From Actinomycetes bacterium (GTDB lineage Bacteria > Actinomycetota > Actinomycetes > Nanopelagicales > Nanopelagicaceae): DNA of 64,000 nucleotides. The stretch's first letter is position 1. Every line of letters starts with the position of its first letter. This document shows, in pieces, positions 1 to 8,268 of this stretch. The stretch covers positions 62,001-126,000 of the forward strand of contig BJFY01000005.1 of NCBI GenBank assembly GCA_014190155.1, given 5' to 3'. The notes under the pieces were generated by a model. That model did not search any database and was not told the DNA's origin. It saw nothing but the letters and a program-made list of their open reading frames with translations. The translations under genes were made by a program, and so were the position numbers.

Positions 1-903
1 TGGATTCTCCGATAGCCCTAAAAGAGTTGGTAGATCAATAGTTAAGTTTACGGTAACTGGTCGTCGATGTGGCTTATAGGAATCCACATTGTTTGCGAGG
101 AAAGTTGCGGCTAAAGATGTAAGCGCATCTGCGCGCTTCATATCTAAAGTTCGCTCGTTATCTAAAGGTGAAATACTCACGTCACCACCATTTATTTCGG
201 ATTCATGTCTAGCTAGCGCATCTATCGCAAGCATTACAGTTTGAGCATCCGCTGCCGGCAGGAGGGCCACAATCGTTGCCATTCCATCAGGTTCAGAATA
301 CATAGTGACTTTACGACAATCTCGCGCATGCTCTGATGCAGCTTCAAAAATTTCTGGTGAAAGCCTTGCTATTGTGCCGCGCACTTTATTAGCAACTTGA
401 ACTGGCGTATGAAATTCAGCATGGGAAATTGCCTTTAACTCAATCTCTTCGATCGCAGCAGCCGATAAACCTTTACCAATTACCGCAGCACTTTCCCGGG
501 CAATTACCGAAGCATGTGCCGCCGAAATTTCGCCATTTGCTAAGGCAGCACAGGTATTAGGTAAGTAATTTACAAGAGTGCGCGCTACATCTATTCGATT
601 TTGCGCGGTACCGCTAGATAATCGAAGTGCCGCCGCAATCTCCTCACGTTCGGAGTCATCAACACCGCTCCACATTGATTCCGCTTTAGAAGGTTCATTT
701 CCGGCGACCGCGACGATTGCGCTCTGCATCAAAGCCTGCAACCAGCCAGATTGTTTTTCTAACGCAGACAAATAATCAACTCGCCCTGATGGCGATAACG
801 AGAATGGATCAATCGCAACGAGCTCCGTCAGAATTTCAATTCCAGCGCGTGTATTAAGTAAACGAAGAATATTTTCTTCGGTTAGCTCGGTTGCGATCTC
901 CAT
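1..903 (-). CDS. DUF222 (13E12-repeat family) protein, N-terminal part
   Basis: Reading the minus strand from the ATG at 903-901 gives 301 uninterrupted codons that run off the window edge, so the gene is partial and its C-terminus is missing. The protein is helical and alanine/glutamate rich. Around residues 85-145 it carries the DUF222 hallmarks: R-x-D-V-A-x-x-L-x-x-x-L-P, followed by A-L-A-x-G-x-I-S-A-A-H-A-x-V-I. In actinobacteria this domain is normally followed by an HNH nuclease domain, which would lie outside the window. These proteins are often multi-copy and their role is unknown, though a mobile or nuclease function has been suggested. It stands alone, divergent from the pirin gene. 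The family call is from motif recognition only. Confidence 0.75.
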   Translation of the reverse strand, partial: MEIATELTEENILRLLNTRAGIEILTELVAIDPFSLSPSGRVDYLSALEKQSGWLQALMQSAIVAVAGNEPSKAESMWSGVDDSEREEIAAALRLSSGTAQNRIDVARTLVNYLPNTCAALANGEISAAHASVIARESAAVIGKGLSAAAIEEIELKAISHAEFHTPVQVANKVRGTIARLSPEIFEAASEHARDCRKVTMYSEPDGMATIVALLPAADAQTVMLAIDALARHESEINGGDVSISPLDNERTLDMKRADALTSLAATFLANNVDSYKPHRRPVTVNLTIDLPTLLGLSENP

Positions 904-1006
904 GTGAGAAGCATCTAAAACGGGTCTGACAAGTTGGGAAAGTTATGCACACCCGTTACTTTGTTTTCAACTTGCAATCCCACCCAATGTAGTTGAAACT
1001 TCAATC

Positions 1007-2080
1007 ATGCCTGCCGTAACCGTAAAAGATATAACTGTTCTACCGCGCGTAATCGCTTCGCCCGCTGCACATGCACGGACTGTAAAAAGCGTTACCTCCG
1101 CGCCACAAGGTTACGAAGGCGAGGGTTTCCCAGTTCGTCGAGCATTTAATGGCGTAGACCTTGGCGATGTCGATCCATTCATCATGATGGATCAAATGGG
1201 TGAAGTTGAATATTCACCCGGCGAACCAAAAGGCACACCATGGCATCCACATCGCGGGTTTGAAACTGTTACATACATTATTGATGGCATCTTCGATCAC
1301 TTTGATAATCACGGCGGTGGCGGCACGATTTCAAATGGCGACACCCAATGGATGACTGCTGGCGCTGGAATTTTGCATATCGAAACTCCGCCAGAACATT
1401 TAGTTATGAGCGGTGGTTTATTTCATGGTTTCCAACTCTGGGTAAATCTTCCGGCAAGTAAGAAATGGTCAACACCGGCTTACCAAGATATTCGGGCAAA
1501 GAACGTTGAACTTTTATCTTCAAGTGATGGTGGAACTTTAATTCGAATTATCGCTGGTGAATTAGCTGGACATCAAGGTCCCGGCACAACGCAAACGCCA
1601 ATCACAATTGTGCACGCAACGTTGCAACCTGGTGCGCAACTTCGATTGCCATGGAACTCTGCCTATAACGCACTGGTTTACACGATGAGTGGACGCGGCA
1701 CTGTTGGCGATGAACATCGTCCAGTGCAGATGGGGCAACTTGCCGTATTTGATAGCGCATATGTTGATGGCGATGTATTAGTTGTAACTGCAGATAAAGC
1801 GCAGGAATCTCGTGCACCAGAAATGGATGTAATCATTCTCGGCGGCGAACCAATTCGCGAACCCGTTGCATGGATGGGTCCATTTGTTATGAACACCAAG
1901 CGCGAAGTCCTGCAAGCATTTGAAGATTTCCAAAAAGGTGTACTTGGAATTGTGCCCGCAGATCATAAAGAATTTGTCCGGCAACGCGGCGCGGCGCTTA
2001 ATCGCTCCGGCGAAGGATCAAAGCTAAGTGGCGATATTTTAGGCGTGCATGGCGCGCCTAGGGAGATGCAAGAAGGTTGA
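1007..2080 (+). CDS. Pirin family protein (cupin fold)
   Basis: The 357-residue product matches pirin in length and layout. The N-terminal cupin has the metal-site pattern H-P-H-R-G-F-E-T-V-T-Y (His80, His82) and, later, G-D-x-Q-W-M-T-A-G-x-G-I-L-H-x-E (His124, Glu126). A second cupin half follows at about 210-290. Pirins are iron-binding cytoplasmic proteins. Some have quercetinase activity, and in Serratia and Streptomyces a pirin was reported to modulate pyruvate dehydrogenase or beta-oxidation. Its role here cannot be told from sequence. There is no clear Shine-Dalgarno; GAAACT sits 6 nt before the ATG, a weak version of the leaderless pattern seen elsewhere in this window. Confidence 0.88.
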   Translation: MPAVTVKDITVLPRVIASPAAHARTVKSVTSAPQGYEGEGFPVRRAFNGVDLGDVDPFIMMDQMGEVEYSPGEPKGTPWHPHRGFETVTYIIDGIFDHFDNHGGGGTISNGDTQWMTAGAGILHIETPPEHLVMSGGLFHGFQLWVNLPASKKWSTPAYQDIRAKNVELLSSSDGGTLIRIIAGELAGHQGPGTTQTPITIVHATLQPGAQLRLPWNSAYNALVYTMSGRGTVGDEHRPVQMGQLAVFDSAYVDGDVLVVTADKAQESRAPEMDVIILGGEPIREPVAWMGPFVMNTKREVLQAFEDFQKGVLGIVPADHKEFVRQRGAALNRSGEGSKLSGDILGVHGAPREMQEG

Positions 2081-2097
2081 ACGTTTGTAGTTGCGAA

Positions 2098-3489
2098 TTA
2101 CAAAGTTTTAAGCGCACCAACTACTTTTGTTAGTGAAGCTTTAGCGTCACCGAATAACAAAGTAGTTTTTGGATCGAAGAGTAATTCGTTTTCGATACCG
2201 GCAAATCCTGGCCGCATAGAACGCTTCAAGAAAATTACGTTTCCGGCAAGTGATACATCCAAAATTGGCATTCCATAAATTGGGCAACCAGGAGTGTTCT
2301 TAGCGGCGGGATTAACTACATCGTTCGCACCAATAATTAACGCAACATCAGTTTGTGGGAAAGTCGGATTTACTTCATCCATCTCTGCAAGTTGTTCGTA
2401 AGGAACATTTGCTTCCGCCAACAAGACGTTCATATGTCCAGGCATACGACCTGCAACTGGGTGAATTCCATAAGCCACATCAATTCCTTTAGCAGATAAT
2501 AAATCAGCTAATTCACGAACAGTATGTTGTGCTTGTGCAACCGCTAATCCAAAGCCAGGAACGATTACAACGCGGCGAGCATAGTTAAGCAAAATCGCAA
2601 CATCATCTGGCGAGCCAGAACGAACCGGCCGAGTTTCGCCGCCAGTTGCAACATCTTGTGGCTTTGCGGTAAATGCGCCAAAGAGCGTGCCAAAGAGGGA
2701 GCGACCCATTGCTTCTGCCATTAAACGAGTCAAGATTGTTCCGGATGCACCAACAAGTGTTCCCGCAATGATTAAAAGTGTGGAATCAAGTACATAACCA
2801 CTTGCTGCAACTGTTAAACCAGTAAATGCGTTTAAGAGCGAGATAACTATCGGCACATCTGCGCCACCAACTGGCAATACAAAGAGCACACCAAAAAGCA
2901 GCGATAAACCAGCAAGAACTAGAAGTGGCGTAGTGCCAAGTGCGCTAATTACCCAACCACCCGAAGCTAGTACCGCAATTAACGTTCCTGCAATTACAAA
3001 ACGTCCGCCCGGGAATACAACGGGGCGAGTAGTCATTAACTCTTGTAACTTCATAAAGGTAATGATCGAGCCAGAGAATGAAACGCAACCGACAATTACG
3101 GTAAATACAGTCGCGACAACTTTGGCAACCGCCGCGCCATCACCTAACTTCAAATATTCAACGATTGCAACTAGAGCTGCAGCACCGCCACCAACACCGT
3201 TAAATAGCGCAACAAGTTGTGGCATTTGAGTCATCTGCACTTTACGTGCGGCCGGTACGCCAATTAATAAACCGACAACCATAGCGCCAAGAATCCAGCC
3301 AAGATTATTTAGCGGAAGCGAAGAACTTTCGCTGGCATAGAAGAAAACTACAACCGTTGCAATTGTTGCGCCGAGCGCGCCAATTAAATTACCACGACGC
3401 GCAGTACGAGGATGTGAAAGGCCTTTCAGCGCGAGAATGAAACATACGCCAGCAGATAACCCGATTAAATCGTAGATAGCGCGGCTCAC
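2098..3489 (-). CDS. pntB: NAD(P) transhydrogenase subunit beta
   Basis: This 463-residue protein is the beta subunit of the proton-translocating transhydrogenase, which reduces NADP+ with NADH using the proton gradient. About eight to nine membrane helices fill residues 1-270. The C-terminal NADP(H) domain (about 290-463) shows V-P-G-F-G-L-A-V-A-Q-A-Q, then Y-G-I-H-P-V-A-G-R-M-P-G-H-M-N-V-L-L-A-E and G-A-N-D-V-V-N-P-A-A. Length and motifs fit the family fully. Its ATG overlaps the pntAB stop by 4 nt (ATGA), so translation is probably coupled. It is the last gene of a three-gene minus-strand operon and converges with the pirin gene 17 nt away; no terminator hairpin is obvious in that gap. Confidence 0.97.
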   Translation of the reverse strand: MSRAIYDLIGLSAGVCFILALKGLSHPRTARRGNLIGALGATIATVVVFFYASESSSLPLNNLGWILGAMVVGLLIGVPAARKVQMTQMPQLVALFNGVGGGAAALVAIVEYLKLGDGAAVAKVVATVFTVIVGCVSFSGSIITFMKLQELMTTRPVVFPGGRFVIAGTLIAVLASGGWVISALGTTPLLVLAGLSLLFGVLFVLPVGGADVPIVISLLNAFTGLTVAASGYVLDSTLLIIAGTLVGASGTILTRLMAEAMGRSLFGTLFGAFTAKPQDVATGGETRPVRSGSPDDVAILLNYARRVVIVPGFGLAVAQAQHTVRELADLLSAKGIDVAYGIHPVAGRMPGHMNVLLAEANVPYEQLAEMDEVNPTFPQTDVALIIGANDVVNPAAKNTPGCPIYGMPILDVSLAGNVIFLKRSMRPGFAGIENELLFDPKTTLLFGDAKASLTKVVGALKTL

Positions 3490-3788
3490 TTTGAATCCTT
3501 CGCTCTCTCTTTACCTTTTCCTTTAAACATTTCTAACATTCGATCTGTAACCACAAACCCGCCCACCATATTTATGGTGGCTAAGACGATTGCAGCAACC
3601 GATAACCCGAGTTCTAAATTTGTATTGCTGTGATCGGCCACGATGATTGCACCAACCAAAATAACGCCGTGAATCGCATTGGCACCGCTCATTAACGGGG
3701 TATGGAGAGTAGAAGAAACTTTAGAAACCACTTCAAAACCAACGAAAACTGCTAGTACGAAGATAGCGACAATTGCCATTGGTTCCAT
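3486..3788 (-). CDS. pntAB: NAD(P) transhydrogenase subunit alpha, membrane part
   Basis: This 100-residue membrane protein is the second half of a split alpha subunit. It has three hydrophobic helices (about 5-23, 35-55 and 60-80) and a short basic C-terminus rich in lysine. Characteristic family text is S-S-T-L-H-T-P-L-M-S-G-A-N-A-I-H-G in the middle. In E. coli the alpha subunit is one polypeptide, whereas many bacteria split it into a soluble NAD domain and this membrane piece, as here. It shares one base with the pntAA stop (TAATG) and overlaps pntB by 4 nt, so the three proteins should be made together. Confidence 0.95.
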   Translation of the reverse strand: MEPMAIVAIFVLAVFVGFEVVSKVSSTLHTPLMSGANAIHGVILVGAIIVADHSNTNLELGLSVAAIVLATINMVGGFVVTDRMLEMFKGKGKERAKDSK

Positions 3789-4945
3789 TACTTCTTACCT
3801 CCATTTAATTGCGGCGTACGTTTTGCACCTTCGTGGGTCAACGCAGCCGAATCAATAATTTCATCGGCAAAATCTGGCGCAATAGTTCCGGTGGTTTTGC
3901 CATCGGCGCTCTCCGTCTTCGTCATTAAGAGCAATAAATTCACTACGTTTCGCGAGTAGAGTGATGATGCGTGGAACGGAAGTTGTGACGGAACATCTTT
4001 TCCGCCCCAAATCTTCACGCCATTTGCGGTGACTACGATTTCGCCTGGTTTTGATCCTTCAACGTTGCCACCAGTTTCCGCAGCTAAATCAACGATGATT
4101 GAACCAGGTGCCATCCTGCTAAACATTTCTGCGGTTACAAGTTGCGGAGCTGGTCGACCAGGAACAGCTGCCGTAGTAATAAGCACATTTGATTTAGTAA
4201 TAAACGGAGTGAGAAGTTCGCGTTGTTTAGCAGCGCGCTCTTCTGTCATTTCGCGGGCATATCCGCCAGCACCTTCCAGCGCTTCAAGTCCCAAATCAAC
4301 AAAAGCCGCTCCCATTGAACGAACTTCATCCGCAGAAGATGGTCGAACGTCATAAGCAGATACAACGGCACCAAGACGACGCGAAGTTGCGATTGCTTGC
4401 AGTCCAGCAACGCCTGCGCCTAATACCAAAACTTGTGCCGGCGTTACGGTTCCAGCAGCAGTCATTAATAGTGGGAAGAATCTTGGCGACATTTCCGCTC
4501 CAACGAGTGCTGCACGATAACCCGCGCAAAGTGCTTGTGAAGTCAGTGCATCCATAGATTGCGCGCGTGAAATTCGCGGAACCATCTCCAGCGAAAATGC
4601 AGTAACACCGGCGCTCGCAGCAGCATCAATTGAATCAGTCGCAGTTGTTGGTGATAAGAATGAAATTGTGACTGCACCTTTTTTCAGTGATTTAAATTGA
4701 TTCGGAGTTAGTGGTTGAACCGATGCAACAACATCAGCTTTACCTAATTCATTTTGCATATTTGCAGTAGCAATAATCTCAGCACCAGCAGCTTGAAATT
4801 CGCTATCTGTGGCTTGAGAATCGGTACCGGCGCCAGATTCGATTGCAACTGTTAAGCCAGCGCGAGTTAACTTCGAGATTATGTCTGGAACTAGCGCAAC
4901 TCGTTTTTCGCCAGATTTTATTTCTTTAGGAACCAATACACGCAT
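3788..4945 (-). CDS. pntAA: NAD(P) transhydrogenase subunit alpha, NAD-binding part
   Basis: This 385-residue soluble protein binds NAD(H) in the transhydrogenase. It is related to alanine dehydrogenase: the N-terminus M-R-V-L-V-P-K-E-I-K-x-G-E-K-R-V-A-L is typical, and a Rossmann motif G-A-G-V-A-G-L-Q-A-I-A-x-x-R-R-L-G is near residue 175. The loop R-P-S-S-A-D-E-V-R-S-M-G-A follows. Its start is supported by TAATCT 7 nt upstream and by the lack of a Shine-Dalgarno, suggesting a leaderless promoter lying in the end of argF. Together with the downstream pntAB and pntB it makes NADPH at the expense of the proton gradient. Confidence 0.96.
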   Translation of the reverse strand: MRVLVPKEIKSGEKRVALVPDIISKLTRAGLTVAIESGAGTDSQATDSEFQAAGAEIIATANMQNELGKADVVASVQPLTPNQFKSLKKGAVTISFLSPTTATDSIDAAASAGVTAFSLEMVPRISRAQSMDALTSQALCAGYRAALVGAEMSPRFFPLLMTAAGTVTPAQVLVLGAGVAGLQAIATSRRLGAVVSAYDVRPSSADEVRSMGAAFVDLGLEALEGAGGYAREMTEERAAKQRELLTPFITKSNVLITTAAVPGRPAPQLVTAEMFSRMAPGSIIVDLAAETGGNVEGSKPGEIVVTANGVKIWGGKDVPSQLPFHASSLYSRNVVNLLLLMTKTESADGKTTGTIAPDFADEIIDSAALTHEGAKRTPQLNGGKK

Positions 4946-4952
4946 GGGTATC

Positions 4953-4958
4953 AGATTA
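4953..4958 (-). promoter_or_regulatory. Putative -10 element for leaderless pntAA
   Basis: On the minus strand TAATCT is followed by 7 nt (GATACCC) and the pntAA ATG. No Shine-Dalgarno is present. The hexamer overlaps the argF stop region, so pnt could be transcribed separately from argF. No clear -35 box was found. Confidence 0.45.
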
Positions 4959-5900
4959 CTGCTTCAAGCCAATAATTTCACCATTGATTAGGTGAAAAAG
5001 AAGTGACTGAATGGTAGTACGGCGATGAAAAGCCTCACGCCAGATAACAGACTTTGATCCGTCAATCACATTTGCTGCAACTTCTTCACCGCGATGTGCG
5101 GGAAGACAATGCATAAATATTGAATCTTTAGCGGTCAATGACATTAGTGATTCAGTTACTGCAAAAGGGGCTAGCACTGTAATCTTTTCTTTACGTTCTG
5201 ATTCTGGGTCGCCCATCGACATCCATACATCGGTATATAAAACTGATGCATCTTTAGCAGCAGCTTCTGGATCGTTTATAACTTCAACTTTTCCACCAGA
5301 GTGCTTAGCAATTTGAGTGGCAACTTCAATTGCACGTGCACTTGGCGCCCACTTGCCGGATGGAGTAGCAGCAACAACATGTGCTCCCATAATCGCGCCC
5401 ATGATCAACCATGAGTTTGCCATATTATTTCCATCGCCTAGATAAACAAATTTTCTTCCAGAAATATCAGCGCCAAAGTTTTCGCGGATAGTTAGCCAAT
5501 CGGCAAGTAACTGGGTTGGGTGATCATCATCAGTTAGTGCATTAATAATTGGAATAGTGGAATGCGCGCCAAGTTCATCTACATCGGCTTGGGCAAAAGT
5601 TCTAATTATCATAGCGCTGCAAAAACCGCTAATGATCTTTGCAGTATCTGCGATAGTTTCACCGCGACCTAATTGCAGATCATCTCCGCGAACAAAGATG
5701 GGAGAACCACCCAAGTGTGCAACTGCAGTTTCAGATGCAAGTCGCGTTCTAGTAGAGGGTTTAGTCATATAAATAGCAACCGTCTTATTGGCTAGCGCCG
5801 TATTAGAGCGAAGTGGATTCTCAGCAAACTGCGCCGCGGTATCCAATATCAAATCGATATCGGCGCGCGATAAATGTTCGGTACGCAGTAGGTCTTTCAT
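4956..5900 (-). CDS. argF: Ornithine carbamoyltransferase
   Basis: The 314-residue enzyme joins carbamoyl phosphate and ornithine to make citrulline in arginine synthesis. The carbamoyl phosphate motif S-T-R-T-R is at about residue 49-53 and the ornithine/catalytic motif M-H-C-L-P-A-H-R-G-E-E-V is near 263-274, both intact. H-P-T-Q-L-L-A-D in the middle is also standard. Length is normal for the family. It stands without other arg genes here, divergent from the DUF3039 gene. On the minus strand TAAACT lies exactly 6 nt before the ATG with no Shine-Dalgarno, suggesting a leaderless mRNA. The catabolic form cannot be fully excluded, but no arginine deiminase or carbamate kinase is near. Confidence 0.95.
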   Translation of the reverse strand: MKDLLRTEHLSRADIDLILDTAAQFAENPLRSNTALANKTVAIYMTKPSTRTRLASETAVAHLGGSPIFVRGDDLQLGRGETIADTAKIISGFCSAMIIRTFAQADVDELGAHSTIPIINALTDDDHPTQLLADWLTIRENFGADISGRKFVYLGDGNNMANSWLIMGAIMGAHVVAATPSGKWAPSARAIEVATQIAKHSGGKVEVINDPEAAAKDASVLYTDVWMSMGDPESERKEKITVLAPFAVTESLMSLTAKDSIFMHCLPAHRGEEVAANVIDGSKSVIWREAFHRRTTIQSLLFHLINGEIIGLKQ

Positions 5901-5906
5901 CTGCTT

Positions 5907-5912
5907 AGTTTA
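5907..5912 (-). promoter_or_regulatory. Putative -10 element for leaderless argF
   Basis: The minus strand reads TAAACT, then 6 nt (AAGCAG), then the argF ATG. It sits 12 nt from the plus-strand -10 of the DUF3039 gene, so the two divergent promoters are packed back to back in a 35-nt gap. Confidence 0.5.
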
Positions 5913-5923
5913 ATCACAGAGAT

Positions 5924-5929
5924 TATGAT
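5924..5929 (+). promoter_or_regulatory. Putative -10 element for leaderless DUF3039 gene
   Basis: TATGAT (one mismatch to TATAAT) is followed by 6 nt (TCGCTC) and the ATG at 5936. There is no Shine-Dalgarno, so transcription probably starts at the A of the start codon. Confidence 0.55.
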
Positions 5930-5935
5930 TCGCTC

Positions 5936-6205
5936 ATGGGTTTATTTACACGCGGGCGAGATACTGATACCGACACGATTGTCGCTCCCGTCGAAGAACG
6001 GCTCGACGAAGGTGATCACGAACGGTTTTCGCATTATGTGAAGAAAGCGAAAATTGTGGAGTCGGCGGTCTCCGGGAAAACAGTGACCGCGCTCTGCGGC
6101 AAGAAATGGATTCCAAACCGTGATCCAGAACGATTTCCAATCTGCCCAACATGTAAAGAGATTCATGCCGGTCTTCGAAAAGAACCAGATACGCCAAAGC
6201 CTTAA
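5936..6205 (+). CDS. DUF3039 family protein
   Basis: This 89-residue protein belongs to a small actinobacterial family of unknown function. The signature is A-L-C-G-K-x-W-I-P-N-R-D-P-E-R-F-P-I-C-P-T-C-K-E-I at about residues 53-77. The cysteines (one in LCGK, two in CPTC) could form a zinc site, and that is inference. It is charged and has no membrane segment. Its stop overlaps the start of the GH18 gene by one base (TAATG), so the two may be translated together although no functional link is known. The start is fixed by TATGAT 6 nt upstream. Confidence 0.85.
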   Translation: MGLFTRGRDTDTDTIVAPVEERLDEGDHERFSHYVKKAKIVESAVSGKTVTALCGKKWIPNRDPERFPICPTCKEIHAGLRKEPDTPKP

Positions 6206-7965
6206 TGAAATCAGTAGCAAAGCAACTTATCGGCGCATTAATAATTACTCTCTTATCCCAATTAGTTATTTCGCCACAACCAATTAGCGCCGCAGATTTG
6301 CCAGCGCGAAAAATATTAAGCGGCTGGGTTCCTTATTACTCGGTAAAGAATTCCATTGCTTCAGTCGTTGTAAACCAAGATTTAATTCGGGAAGTTTCAC
6401 CATTTTGGTACACGCTAAAAGGTGAGAAAAATATTCTAGATTTATATGCAGCCGCTAAATTGACCGATCCGATGTCGATTTCGATCACAACTTTAAGAGA
6501 CCTAAATATTGGAATTATTCCAACGATTACCGATGGCACTGACAAATTGGTGTTAAGTAATCTTCTGGCAAATCAGCAATCGCGAGCTAATATTGTTGCC
6601 ACGATTACTAACTTAGTCAAGGTAAATAACTTTGATGGTATCGATTTAGATTTTGAGAACTTTGCATTTGTGGATGGGAATACAACTTGGAATGCAACTA
6701 GACCTTGGTGGGTGACTTTTGTTAAGGAACTCTCTGCTTCGCTACACGCGGATATGAAAATACTTTCTATTACAGCCCCCGTTGATTTCGATCCAGCAAC
6801 AAAACGTAAGGGTTACACCGTTTATGACTGGAAAAACATCGCACCATATATAGACCGATTGCGGATTATGACTTATGACTATTCAACTTCAACAGTTGGA
6901 CCAATTGGTCCGTTGAATTGGGTTGAAGATGCCGTTAAATATGCAACTTCGGTAATCCCTGCTTCGAAAATATTCCTTGGAGTTCCAGGTTATGGCCGTG
7001 ATTGGGTGGTCAAGGTTGTTGGAATCTGTGCACCTAATGATGCCAAAGTTATTAACACCAAAATTAAAGCAGCTACATTTGTAATGAAGGATGCGGTCTC
7101 ACTCGCTACTGGCTACGGCGCAACTCCGCAATACATGGAAAATGAAGGCGAAGTCACTTTCACATACAGTAAAACTTTTCCTGGATTTCTAGCAGATGGT
7201 ACTCCGACTACTTGCACTGCGACTCGGACTGCTTGGTATCAAGATGCTCGTTCTTATGTTGCACGCGCAAATTTGGTTGCTAAGTATCGGTTAGGTGGAA
7301 TCATGGCTTGGACATTAGGTATGGAAGATGCTGCAACCATGCCAAGTGTTCGAACTTTCGCGCAATCAATTGCGCCAGATCAAGTAGTAGCCACTTTACT
7401 CTCCGATAAAAACAGCGCCACTTACGGAGATCTAATTAAAGTGCAATTGCAATTTACGCTGCCAGATAAACAACCAATTCCAAACTTACCATTAAATATT
7501 GAAGCAAAAAATAGCGATGGTACATGGCGAAAAATTTATGTTGGTAATACCACAACTGATGGCACGTTAGTTATTTCAGCGCTGCTAGGTGGGAATTCCA
7601 TTCTGCGTGCAACTTCTGAAAGCTCTTGGGAACGGGTAGCAGGTTTATCTAAAGATTTAAACATTGAATATAAAAGAAAGATTTCATTAGTAACGCCTGC
7701 TTCGGCAGCGCGCGGCAAAGAAATTATTATTTCTGGGTTACTCCAACCAAAAGAAGATGGCGTAAAAATAACTTTAGAAAGATTAGTTGGAAATAGCTAT
7801 AAAGAAGTAACTTCAAAAAACCGAGTAATCACTGATTTAGATGGGCGATTCACGCTCTCCTTTATTGAATCAAATGATGGTTTTGCAAAATTTCGGATAA
7901 AGAGCGCTGCAACTCCGCTCAGTGCGCTCGGCGTGAGCGAGAACTTCATAATTTCGATTAGGTAG
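6205..7965 (+). CDS. Secreted glycosyl hydrolase family 18 protein with beta-rich C-terminus
   Basis: The 586-residue protein begins with a signal peptide (K-rich start, hydrophobic core about 9-22, A-A cleavage region near 29-30). The GH18 catalytic signature D-G-I-D-L-D-F-E ends at Glu151, the expected acid/base, so the active site is intact. M-T-Y-D-Y-S and the closing A-W-T-L-G-M-E-D follow as in YaaH/chitinase-like barrels. Residues about 385-586 are two beta-rich, Ig/FN3-like segments, probably for binding or spacing. GH18 enzymes cleave chitin or peptidoglycan-type GlcNAc linkages; this one resembles the spore-germination/YaaH branch more than true chitinases. The substrate cannot be told, and both external chitin and its own wall are possible. 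Confidence 0.88.
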   Translation: MKSVAKQLIGALIITLLSQLVISPQPISAADLPARKILSGWVPYYSVKNSIASVVVNQDLIREVSPFWYTLKGEKNILDLYAAAKLTDPMSISITTLRDLNIGIIPTITDGTDKLVLSNLLANQQSRANIVATITNLVKVNNFDGIDLDFENFAFVDGNTTWNATRPWWVTFVKELSASLHADMKILSITAPVDFDPATKRKGYTVYDWKNIAPYIDRLRIMTYDYSTSTVGPIGPLNWVEDAVKYATSVIPASKIFLGVPGYGRDWVVKVVGICAPNDAKVINTKIKAATFVMKDAVSLATGYGATPQYMENEGEVTFTYSKTFPGFLADGTPTTCTATRTAWYQDARSYVARANLVAKYRLGGIMAWTLGMEDAATMPSVRTFAQSIAPDQVVATLLSDKNSATYGDLIKVQLQFTLPDKQPIPNLPLNIEAKNSDGTWRKIYVGNTTTDGTLVISALLGGNSILRATSESSWERVAGLSKDLNIEYKRKISLVTPASAARGKEIIISGLLQPKEDGVKITLERLVGNSYKEVTSKNRVITDLDGRFTLSFIESNDGFAKFRIKSAATPLSALGVSENFIISIR

Positions 7966-7968
7966 CGC

Positions 7969-7974
7969 GATAAT
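7969..7974 (+). promoter_or_regulatory. Possible -10 element before clpS
   Basis: GATAAT (one mismatch to TATAAT) ends 6 nt before the clpS ATG. The 15-nt gap to the preceding gene has no good Shine-Dalgarno. The fit is weaker than for TAnnnT sites elsewhere in the window. Confidence 0.35.
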
Positions 7975-7980
7975 TAGAGA

Positions 7981-8265
7981 ATGGAAACGCTAACTGAGAC
8001 CAAAGTTAAAAGCGATCTGCGCGCAGATCGTCCTTGGGTCTGCGTAGTTTGGGATGACCCCGTTAATTTAATGAGTTATGTAACCCACGTATTCATTCTG
8101 CTCTTTGGTTTCTCAAAAGAAAAAGCCACGGAGTTGATGATGAAAGTTCATGTAGAAGGTAAAGCAATAGTTAATTCGGGCACTCGTGAAGAGATGGAGC
8201 TAGATGTCCAACGGCTCCATGAATATGGACTCTGGGCTACCCTGCAACGCGACGATGAAATCTAA
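7981..8265 (+). CDS. clpS: ATP-dependent Clp protease adaptor ClpS
   Basis: This 94-residue adaptor delivers N-end-rule substrates (proteins with bulky N-terminal residues) to the ClpAP/ClpCP protease. The family motifs are present: [11 protein letters not shown] at about 24-34, which forms the substrate pocket, and [11 protein letters not shown] near 55-65 for ClpA/C contact. Length is typical. It is followed 3 nt later by the DUF2017 gene, the same pair found in Mycobacterium and Streptomyces. Confidence 0.95.
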   Translation: METLTETKVKSDLRADRPWVCVVWDDPVNLMSYVTHVFILLFGFSKEKATELMMKVHVEGKAIVNSGTREEMELDVQRLHEYGLWATLQRDDEI

Positions 8266-8268
8266 ATA

